The notes below the pieces were generated by a model. That model saw only the letters and a list, made by a program, of their open reading frames with translations. It made no database searches and was not told the origin of the DNA. Shown here piece after piece: positions 6,243-12,782 of a stretch of 19,043 nucleotides of DNA; positions within the stretch are counted from its first letter, which is position 1; every line of letters begins with the position of its first letter. The position numbers and the translations under genes are program-made. The DNA lies in assembly GCA_006954465.1 (NCBI GenBank), contig LVVU01000044.1, positions 3,030 through 22,072 on the forward strand, read 5' to 3'. Source of the stretch: Candidatus Methanoprimaticola hominis. Its GTDB lineage: Archaea > Thermoplasmatota > Thermoplasmata > Methanomassiliicoccales > Methanomethylophilaceae.

Positions 6243-6272
6243 TTAAAAAGCCTGCCGATAAGGCTTAAATCC
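6243..6272. promoter_or_regulatory. Divergent promoters, TPR gene and DUF2284 gene
   Basis: On the plus strand CTTAAATCC (6264-6272) is centred 26 bases before the ATG at 6294. On the minus strand TTTTTAAC (6243-6250) is centred about 26 bases before the ATG at 6219. Both genes therefore look leaderless. Confidence 0.6.
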
Positions 6273-6293
6273 TCACATCCCCAGACGTCCGTC

Positions 6294-6824
6294 ATGACCT
6301 CTTGGAAGGATTCATGCCAGGATGCCGAGGCCATAGGCTGGATGATATGCGAAGCACCTCTGCCGGAGCACTCCGAGGAGGATGCCATCAGGTGCCTGAA
6401 CTCATGCAAGGAGAACCTGTGCGGCACCTACGGCACGAACTGGGGATGCCCTCCGGGATGGACCGACAAGATAGATTCCCTCCGCAAGAGATACGATTCC
6501 GCCCTCGTGATGGAGAAGAGGTTCGTCATCGACGTGAAGGACGAGACTGCGGTGAAGGCGGCCATGAAGGAGGTCCACACGGTCGTGAGGGCCACGGTCC
6601 TCGCCATGAGGAGGGCGGGATTCGAGTGCATGGGATTCGCCGACGGCGAATGCGGGTACTGCGGGATATGCTCGTATCCGGAGCCTTGCAGGTTCCCGGA
6701 TCAGCTGGTCCCTTCGATATCGTCGACCGGGACGGACATGAAGAACTACTTCGACAGCATCGGCAAGGAATTCGCGTTCAACGACGATTCCATCACATTC
6801 TACGGGATCGTGATGTTCCGCTGA
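6294..6824 (+). CDS. DUF2284 cysteine-rich predicted metal-binding protein
   Basis: A 176-residue protein with the DUF2284 pattern: CLNSC..NLCGTYGTNWGCPPG in the first third, then a second cysteine group GECGYCGICSYPEPCRFP at about residues 117-135, then SSTGTDM. About twelve cysteines in two clusters suggest iron-sulfur or other metal binding. The family is common in strict anaerobes and its reaction is not established. There is no signal peptide or membrane segment. The TATA-like element 26 bases upstream of the ATG supports this start and a leaderless mRNA. It stands alone between the divergent TPR gene and the cls locus. Confidence 0.85.
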   Translation: MTSWKDSCQDAEAIGWMICEAPLPEHSEEDAIRCLNSCKENLCGTYGTNWGCPPGWTDKIDSLRKRYDSALVMEKRFVIDVKDETAVKAAMKEVHTVVRATVLAMRRAGFECMGFADGECGYCGICSYPEPCRFPDQLVPSISSTGTDMKNYFDSIGKEFAFNDDSITFYGIVMFR

Positions 6825-6840
6825 AGCATCCGACGTCAGT

Positions 6841-6850
6841 GTTATCTATG
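6841..6850 (+). promoter_or_regulatory. TATA-like element of the cls locus
   Basis: GTTATCTATG is centred about 26 bases upstream of the ATG at 6872, the spacing of a leaderless archaeal promoter. No ribosome site is needed or obvious. Confidence 0.45.
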
Positions 6851-6871
6851 GGCGTCCGGGGTTGACGTTCG

Positions 6872-8286
6872 ATGCTCGAGTCGCTCCTTCCGATAATCTA
6901 CCTGTCCGACCTGGTGCTGATCCTCTCTATGCTCCTCATGGAGCGGGAGGATCCGAACAAGGCGCTGTTCTGGTCGCTGGCGCTGATCGTCTTCCCCATA
7001 GGAGGATTCGTGCTGTACCTGTTCTTCGGACAGACGTTCTACTCCAGGTACGCGTTCCGCCCTAGGAACACCCCGGAGGAGCTGATGGAATCCCTGAGGA
7101 CGGCAGGACTCGACAGGATCGAATCGGATGGCGAGACCGGGAAGGTGGATGCCGTCGCCGCACGTACGCTGGACGCGGCGGGGGCTTATTACTACACATC
7201 GGACAACGACGTGAGGCTCTACACCGACGGGAACGACAAGTTCCGGGATCTGAAGGAGGACCTCCGCAATGCGGAGCGGTTCATCCATCTGGAGTACTAC
7301 ATCATCAGGAAGGACCCTCTGGGGGACGAGATCATGGACATCCTGGCCGAGAAGGCGGAGGCAGGAGTGGAGGTGCGCCTGCTGGCGGATGCCCTCGGAT
7401 ACAACACTGGCCCTCGCCTGACGGCGGAGCTGAAGAGGGCGGGAGGGAAGGTCCGTCTGTTCCATTCCACGGCCGCCGTGCTCCTGAGCCCGAAGAAGAA
7501 CAACCGCAACCACAGGAAGATCGCCGTCATCGACGGGAGGATCGGATACATCGGCGGTTTCAACATAGGCGTGGAATACCTCGGACAGGGCCCTATGGGC
7601 AACTGGAGGGACTCCGCCGCGAGGATCGAGGGCTCCGCGGTCATCCCCCTGGAGATCAGATTCGCCCTGGACTGGCGCTATGCGTCGAGGGAGGACATCG
7701 TCGCCGACACCTCGTACTACCCCTGCGACTCCTGCGGCGGACCCGGGAGCATCCCCGTCCAGATAGTCAACGGCGGACCTGACATGCAGGGGAGGAACGG
7801 CATCGCGTTCCAGTACCTGATGATGATCGAGGGCGCGAAGGAATCCATCCTGCTGCACACCCCCTATCTCGCTCCGAACGAGGCGTGCATGTACGCCCTG
7901 AGAACTGCGGCGATGCGCGGAGTGGATGTCAGGATCATCATCCCGGACAAGGCGGACCATCCGTTCGTCTACTGGTGCAACCGCAAGTACGCCCACGATC
8001 TGATGCGCGACGGCGTGAAGGTGTACGAGAATCGCAACGGATTCGTCCACTCCAAGACGATGGCCGTCGACGGAAGGGAATGCTCCGTCTCGATGAGAGG
8101 AGCATGGAGCTTAACTTCGAAGCGAACGCGATGATCCATTCCGAGGATGTCGGGAAACGGATGGACGATGCGTTCTTCAGGGACCTGGAATCCTGCACGG
8201 AGTACACATCCGAGATGTACGAGAGCAGGACCTTCCTGCAGAAGATCAAGACCGGGATCTCCTGGCTCGTCTCCGACCTGCTCTGA
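6872..8286 (+). pseudogene. cls: Cardiolipin synthase-like phospholipase D, frameshifted
   Basis: The reading frame encodes two N-terminal membrane segments (about residues 4-22 and 32-52), a first HKD motif (His214, Lys216, Asp221, followed by GGFN), and the start of the second (His393, Lys395, Asp400). After Val406 the family's GS/GT-x-N segment is missing. The frame then gives 14 unrelated residues and stops at 8134. The other frame resumes exactly where expected, with LDERSMELNFEANAMI, and ends normally at 8286. A deletion of 13 bases (or another number equal to 1 mod 3) at 8089/8090 explains both facts. The intact protein would be about 475 residues, the usual Cls size. Archaeal relatives make cardiolipin-type ether lipids. 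Either the gene is dead or this is a sequencing or assembly error. The 3' end overlaps the antisense ATPase frame. Confidence 0.85.
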
Positions 8287-9561
8287 AGGGCATCGCTCCT
8301 TCAGGCAGGCCAACGGGATGACATGGATGCCGTCCGCGCGCGTATATGCCAGATTGGTCGAGACGACTATCGCCATGAACGAGAGCCTGCTACGGAACCG
8401 ATCGCTCACCTTGTCTCTGAACCTCAGAAGATTCCTGGCACCCTCTTCGATGCCTCTCTCGGATCCGAGCTTCACTTCCATAGCACCCCATCTCCCATCT
8501 CCGAGACGGATGATGATATCGCATTCCAGATCGTCCTTGTCCCTGTAGTGGTAGACCTTCCCATCTATAGCTTGGGCATACGATCTGACATCGCGCACGA
8601 CCATCGATTCGAACAGGAATCCGAACGTCTCGAAATCGTTCAGGAGGTCGGTCGGAGTGGCATCCAGAAACATCGCGGCTATTGCTGGATCGAAGAAATG
8701 GTGGACCGGTGACGACCTGATGACCGTTTTCGTACGCAGCTTCGGAGACCAATTCGGAAGATCCTCTATGACATAGTTCCGGCGGAGATATGCCAGATAG
8801 CGATCCAGCGTGGATCCGCTCATGGAACGCCCCGAAGAGGTCACATCGGCCAGGATGCTTGCTTTGGATGCTGTGGTCGAGACGTTGCGGGACAGTGATG
8901 TCAGAACCGCGACCATCCTCTCTGGATTCGGAATGAAATCACCAGGCAATTGGGACGTTCCATTTACGATTCTATGACAGTAACCCTCGACATTCTTGCG
9001 GATGGCGGCATCGGATCTTCCCAGCGTACCCGGCCATCCGCCGAGGACCAACAACCTGGCTATGGCCTCCGTACCGTTCTCTGTGTAATCGGACACCTTG
9101 TCTTTCCCTTGGAAGAGATCCGACAGGCTGACCCCTCCGGTGGATTGTCCGGATTCATGGAGGCTCATCGTCCTCATGAAGATGGTTCCTATACGCCCTG
9201 CACCGCTGTGCTTTATCTTGCTCGAATCGACGGTCGACGACCCTGTGAGGATGAACAGTCCCGAACCGCCGATATCATCGACATTGCGACGAACGGCATC
9301 CCATATACCCGGAGACAGCTGCCATTCATCGATCAAACGAGGCTTCTCACCAGCCAGAATCGAATCAGGCAACAATTCGATTCTTTCAAAATCAGCAGGG
9401 GATGAGGCCAGGACCTTGTCGACGTCGATCGAACTTTGAGCGAATTGCTTTGAGGTAGTCGTCTTACCGCACCACTTTGGACCTGCTATCTGGACAGCCC
9501 CGAACGCTTCCAAAGAGAGCCTCAATTCAGGCTCTATTGTGCGAGGACGATAATCGACCAT
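7969..9561 (-). CDS. DUF4143-type AAA ATPase with C-terminal run-on
   Basis: The 530-residue frame starts with a typical YRPR segment, then Walker A GPKWCGKT (residues 27-34), Walker B LIDEWQ, and an ILTGSS strand. Its C-terminal DUF4143 domain contains ECDIII...GAMEVKLG, a PD-(D/E)XK-like pattern. This family is widespread in archaeal and bacterial accessory DNA and its role is poorly known. Family similarity ends near residue 421 (HVIPLACLK). The last ~109 residues are antisense to the end of the cls locus and look like translation past a lost stop. The ATG at 9561 is preferred over a GTG at 9576 because a TATA element lies 26 bases upstream. The DNA looks somewhat more AT-rich than neighbouring housekeeping genes, hinting at transfer. 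Confidence 0.8.
   Translation of the reverse strand: MVDYRPRTIEPELRLSLEAFGAVQIAGPKWCGKTTTSKQFAQSSIDVDKVLASSPADFERIELLPDSILAGEKPRLIDEWQLSPGIWDAVRRNVDDIGGSGLFILTGSSTVDSSKIKHSGAGRIGTIFMRTMSLHESGQSTGGVSLSDLFQGKDKVSDYTENGTEAIARLLVLGGWPGTLGRSDAAIRKNVEGYCHRIVNGTSQLPGDFIPNPERMVAVLTSLSRNVSTTASKASILADVTSSGRSMSGSTLDRYLAYLRRNYVIEDLPNWSPKLRTKTVIRSSPVHHFFDPAIAAMFLDATPTDLLNDFETFGFLFESMVVRDVRSYAQAIDGKVYHYRDKDDLECDIIIRLGDGRWGAMEVKLGSERGIEEGARNLLRFRDKVSDRFRSRLSFMAIVVSTNLAYTRADGIHVIPLACLKERCPSEQVGDEPGDPGLDLLQEGPALVHLGCVLRAGFQVPEERIVHPFPDILGMDHRVRFEVKLHAPLIETEHSLPSTAIVLEWTNPLRFSYTFTPSRIRSWAYLRLHQ
8283..8304. terminator. Hairpin at the cls/ATPase convergent junction
   Basis: CTGAAGG (8283-8289) and CCTTCAG (8298-8304) form a perfect 7-bp stem with an 8-base loop, at the cls stop and at the expected end of the ATPase family domain. 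It would suit a shared terminator, but the ATPase frame reads through it. Confidence 0.45.
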
Positions 9562-9581
9562 GAATAGAGGATACACACTTG

Positions 9582-9591
9582 CATATTAATC
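9582..9591 (-). promoter_or_regulatory. TATA box of the ATPase gene
   Basis: GATTAATATG on the minus strand is centred 26 bases from the ATG at 9561, so the message is probably leaderless. The tandem repeat starting at 9595 directly abuts its upstream (BRE) side. Confidence 0.6.
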
Positions 9592-9594
9592 ATT

Positions 9595-9684
9595 AACGAT
9601 GTGGTTTGGCGGTATTTCAACGATGTGGTTTGGCGGTATTTCAACGATGTGGTTTGGCGGTATTTCAACGATGTGGTTTGGCGG
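9595..9684. repeat. 24-bp tandem repeat, 3.75 copies
   Basis: The unit begins AACGATGTGG, continues TTTGGCGG and ends TATTTC. Copies are at 9595-9618, 9619-9642 and 9643-9666, with a partial copy at 9667-9684. The copies are identical. There are no spacers, so this is not a CRISPR array. It lies between the divergent ATPase and gatC promoters and touches the ATPase TATA box. The frames through it are periodic peptides with no gene support. Confidence 0.95.
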
Positions 9685-9732
9685 CCCATTCTGCGAACCA
9701 CCCATGGTCCACATCCCTCTCGCGCGCACAAT

Positions 9733-9741
9733 TGTTATTAG
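9733..9741 (+). promoter_or_regulatory. Possible gatCAB promoter
   Basis: TGTTATTAG, about 44 bases before the gatC ATG, is the best TATA-like element in the gap. It would give a leader of roughly 18 bases containing the weak ribosome site AAGGTCTGA. Confidence 0.35.
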
Positions 9742-9780
9742 ATGCCTCCCGCTACCTTCGCACCATAGAAGGTCTGACCA

Positions 9781-10053
9781 ATGGACAGGCAAACCGTAGA
9801 AAGGGTCGCAAGGACGGCCCACATCAAACTCACCGAGGAGGAGCTGGACAGATACAGCAAGGACCTCGGCGACATCCTTGGCTACTTCGAGCTGCTCGAC
9901 GAGGCTCCGGAGTGCGATTCATACGGCATAGACCCGATCGGGGTCACCGATATCACCAGGGAGGACGAACCGAGGATCGAATTCGATTCGGACGCCCTTC
10001 TCAAAGACATGAACACCTACGACAGGTACGTCAGGGGGCCCAGGCTCTCATGA
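9781..10053 (+). CDS. gatC: Asp/Glu-tRNA amidotransferase subunit C
   Basis: A 90-residue protein, the usual GatC size. It has the family opening (VERVARTAHIKLTEEEL), a helix with DLGDILGYFELLDE and a C-terminal extended arm. GatC holds GatA and GatB together in the amidotransferase that converts Asp-tRNA(Asn) (or Glu-tRNA(Gln)) to the amide form. It is first in a gatC-gatA-gatB operon and its TGA overlaps the gatA ATG as ATGA, which suggests translational coupling. Archaea usually rely on GatDE for Gln-tRNA, so here GatCAB most likely serves Asn-tRNA. Confidence 0.9.
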   Translation: MDRQTVERVARTAHIKLTEEELDRYSKDLGDILGYFELLDEAPECDSYGIDPIGVTDITREDEPRIEFDSDALLKDMNTYDRYVRGPRLS

Positions 10054-11372
10054 CGATGGCATCCGTCCTCGCCTCCCTGAAGGAGACGAACCAGAAGTAC
10101 GGCATGTTCCACGCCATGACGGACGACACCGAGCCCGGCGATGCGAGATTCCTGTTCTCCGCCAAGGACAACCTCACATCCATGGACATGGAGACCTGCG
10201 CCGGATCCAGGATCCTGGAGGGGTACCACCCCGTCTTCGATGCCACGTCCATCGCCAAGATGCGCGCCGCCGGAGGGAAGCTGATCGGGAAGACCAACAT
10301 GGACGAGTTCGGATTCGGGACCTTCTCCGCCAACTCGGCATACGAGATCCCCAGGAACCCGTTCGACCTCGAGAGGGCCTGCGGAGGATCATCCGGAGGT
10401 TCGGCATGCGCCGCCATGGCCATCGAGGACCACGTCTCCCTCGGAGTATCCACAGGAGGATCCATCTGCTGCCCCGCCAGCTTCTGCGGCGTTTACGGGA
10501 TCGCCCCCACCTACGGCAGGGTGTCCAGGTACGGTCTGATCGATTACGGGAACTCCCTGGACAAGATCGGGGTCCTCTCGGCCAAGGCCGGGGACCTCAG
10601 GACCTACATCTCCATCATGGCCGGGAAGGACGAGAAGGACCCCACGTCCTGCATCCAGCCCGAGCTCAGGAACGAGGGCAGGAAGATGAAGAGCGTCGCG
10701 GTCCTCAGAGAGGGGATGCAGGGGCTCTCGAAGGATGTCGAATCCGCATTCGGCAAGGCTCTGGAATCCCTCAGGTCCATGGGGATCGACGTGGAGGAGG
10801 TCGACATGCCCTCCTTCAAGTACGCGATCCCCGCCTACTACGTCATCGCCACGTCCGAAGCGTCCACCAACCTCGCCAGATACGTCGGGATGAGGTACGG
10901 GGACCAGGAGGGGGACCTGTCCCTCAAGTTCGATGACTACTTCTCGTCGATCCGTTCCAAGGACTTCGGAGACGAGGCGAAGAGGAGGATCCTCCTCGGA
11001 ACATTCACGAGGATGGTCGGATACCGCGACAGGTACTACGCCAAGGCGAGGCAGGTCAGGCGGATCGTCATCGACGACTACAAGTCGATCCTGAAGGACC
11101 ATGACGCCGTGCTCACCCCGACCATGCCCTTCGCCGCACCCCGGTTCGACGACATCGCCAAGATGACCGCCCTGGAGTCCTACAAGGCCGACTACCTCAC
11201 CGTCCCGCCCAACCTCGCGGGAACGCCGCACATGAACGTCCCCTGCGGATACGACGGGAACGGCATGCCCATCGGCATGCAGTTCGTCGCCGACCACTGG
11301 AACGAGGACGTCCTGTTCTCCATGGCGGAGGATTGGGAGAAGGCGTTCGAGCTCAGGAGGCCTGCCCAATGA
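10050..11372 (+). CDS. gatA: Asp/Glu-tRNA amidotransferase subunit A
   Basis: A 440-residue amidase-signature protein, the subunit that releases ammonia from glutamine. The Ser-cis-Ser-Lys triad is visible: Lys39 in FSAKDNL, Ser114 in CGGSSGGSA and Ser138 in STGGS. Two positions next to the nucleophile are unusual: the common GSDTGGSIR reads GVSTGGSIC here, so Asp is replaced by Ser134 and Arg by Cys140. The N terminus is shorter than in bacterial GatA (about 480 residues). The ATG overlaps the gatC stop; an ATG two codons later is an alternative. The stop overlaps the gatB ATG in the same way, so all three subunits are translationally coupled. Confidence 0.93.
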   Translation: MTMASVLASLKETNQKYGMFHAMTDDTEPGDARFLFSAKDNLTSMDMETCAGSRILEGYHPVFDATSIAKMRAAGGKLIGKTNMDEFGFGTFSANSAYEIPRNPFDLERACGGSSGGSACAAMAIEDHVSLGVSTGGSICCPASFCGVYGIAPTYGRVSRYGLIDYGNSLDKIGVLSAKAGDLRTYISIMAGKDEKDPTSCIQPELRNEGRKMKSVAVLREGMQGLSKDVESAFGKALESLRSMGIDVEEVDMPSFKYAIPAYYVIATSEASTNLARYVGMRYGDQEGDLSLKFDDYFSSIRSKDFGDEAKRRILLGTFTRMVGYRDRYYAKARQVRRIVIDDYKSILKDHDAVLTPTMPFAAPRFDDIAKMTALESYKADYLTVPPNLAGTPHMNVPCGYDGNGMPIGMQFVADHWNEDVLFSMAEDWEKAFELRRPAQ

Positions 11373-12706
11373 AGATCGGATTGGAGATACACGTCCAGCT
11401 CCCCACCAGGAGCAAGATGTTCTGCTCCTGCCCCACGACCGAGGCGGAGGGGCCGAACACCCACGTCTGCCCCACATGCCTGGGCATGCCGGGATCCAGA
11501 CCCGTCCTGAACAGGAAGGTCCTCGAGTACGGCATCATGCTGGCCAAGATGCTCGGATGCAGGATCAACGACACCACCTGGTTCTCCAGGAAGACGTACT
11601 TCTACCCGGACATGTCCAAGAGCGTCCAGATCACCCAGTACGACAATCCCGTCGGAGAGGGCGGAGTCTACTACCTGGACGGCAAGAAGCCCATCAGGAT
11701 CACCAGGATCCACGTCGAGGAGGACCCGGGGAAGACTAAGAGGGTGGGGGACCTGTCCTCCCTCGTCGACTACAACCGCTCGGGCATCCCCCTGGCGGAG
11801 ATCGTCACCGAGCCGGACCTCTCCAGCCCCACCGAGGCCAGGGAGTTCCTCAAGCAGCTCATCGAGGACATCCGTCACGTCATCGATCTGCCGGGAGACG
11901 GCGAGCGCAGCATCCGCTGCGACTGCAACATCTCCGTCGGAGTGGAGAGATGCGAGGTCAAGAACGTCACCGGTCTGAAGAACGTGGAGCGCGCCCTCAC
12001 ATTCGAGGTCGTCCGCCAGACGAAGATCCTCCGCGCAGGCGGGAAGATCGACAGGGAGACCAGGCGCTTCGACGAGGAGCGCGGTGTGACCATCTCGGTC
12101 AGGAAGAAGGAATTCGAGGCCGACTACGGATACATCGACGAGCCCGATCTCGGGATCTACCACATCAAGGAGCTGGCCGATTCGATCAAGATAAAGGAGA
12201 GCCCCCAGAAGATGGCACTCAGGATGTCCTCCCAGTACGGCATCGAGCAGAGGATGGCCAAGCAGCTCATCGCCACGTCCATGGGGTTGGCGGAGATGTT
12301 CGAGAGGATCGCCGGCGAATTCGACTCGGCGGCGGCCGTCAAGTGGGTCGCCGGACCCGTCAGCGCCAACTGGAAGGCCATGGAATCCGCCGGAAGGAAC
12401 GCGGAGGACGTAATCGGCATCATCCGCAGGTTCGTCTCCGGGGAGATAACCGACTCCGAATGCACCATGGAGATCAAGTGCGCCATGACCGGGGAGGACG
12501 CGGAGTCCGCCGGAAAGGCCGCTGGCGACCTGGAGGAGATGATCAACGGATTCATCGACCAGAACCCGGGCGTCGTCGCCGATTATCAGAAGAACGACAA
12601 GGCGGCCAACAAGATCATCGGCCAGGTCATGAAGGCCACGTCCGGGGCCTATTCGTCCGCCGAGGTCGTGGAAGCCGTCAAGAGGCTCATAGAGGCCAGA
12701 TTCTAA
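11369..12706 (+). CDS. gatB: Asp/Glu-tRNA amidotransferase subunit B
   Basis: A 445-residue GatB, the subunit that activates the tRNA-bound carboxylate with ATP and receives ammonia through the channel from GatA. The start IGLEIHVQL is diagnostic. Zinc-binding cysteines follow in MFCSCPT and HVCPTCLGMPG (about residues 19-45). Other family blocks are KTYFYPDMSK.YQITQYD-like, HVEEDPGK, VDYNRSGIPLAEIVTEPD and the CDCNISV segment. The C-terminal third matches the helical YqeY-like tRNA-binding tail. The ATG at 11369 has AGGAGG eight bases upstream, so the longer frame opening at 11333 is not needed. Last gene of gatCAB. Confidence 0.95.
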   Translation: MKIGLEIHVQLPTRSKMFCSCPTTEAEGPNTHVCPTCLGMPGSRPVLNRKVLEYGIMLAKMLGCRINDTTWFSRKTYFYPDMSKSVQITQYDNPVGEGGVYYLDGKKPIRITRIHVEEDPGKTKRVGDLSSLVDYNRSGIPLAEIVTEPDLSSPTEAREFLKQLIEDIRHVIDLPGDGERSIRCDCNISVGVERCEVKNVTGLKNVERALTFEVVRQTKILRAGGKIDRETRRFDEERGVTISVRKKEFEADYGYIDEPDLGIYHIKELADSIKIKESPQKMALRMSSQYGIEQRMAKQLIATSMGLAEMFERIAGEFDSAAAVKWVAGPVSANWKAMESAGRNAEDVIGIIRRFVSGEITDSECTMEIKCAMTGEDAESAGKAAGDLEEMINGFIDQNPGVVADYQKNDKAANKIIGQVMKATSGAYSSAEVVEAVKRLIEARF

Positions 12707-12710
12707 ACAA

Positions 12711-12730
12711 GGCGGGGAGCAATCCCCGCC
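12711..12730 (+). terminator. Terminator of gatCAB
   Basis: A perfect 7-bp stem GGCGGGG/CCCCGCC with a 6-base loop lies 5 bases after the gatB stop. Confidence 0.6.
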
Positions 12731-12754
12731 AATTACCGCCCTATTGCAAATTGT

Positions 12755-12775
12755 AAAAAAGAGCCCGAAGGCCCG
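12755..12775 (-). terminator. Terminator of aspS
   Basis: On the minus strand, just past the aspS stop, a short GGCC-TTCG-GGCT hairpin (UUCG tetraloop) is followed by six T residues (12755-12760). This is a classical intrinsic terminator. Confidence 0.65.
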
Positions 12776-12782
12776 TGGTTTC

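Noticed and set aside
6302..6865. Alternative open frame over the DUF2284 gene
   Set aside because: It is Arg/Gly/His-rich and a frame shadow. The frame at 6294 has the family cysteine pattern and a promoter at the right distance.
9595..9684. CRISPR array
   Set aside because: Copies are directly contiguous with no spacers and there is no cas gene, so it is a plain tandem repeat.
9606..10049. Long N-terminal extension of GatA through the tandem repeat and gatC
   Set aside because: It overlaps gatC in another frame and reads through the repeat. The ATGA overlap at 10050 is the normal operon start.
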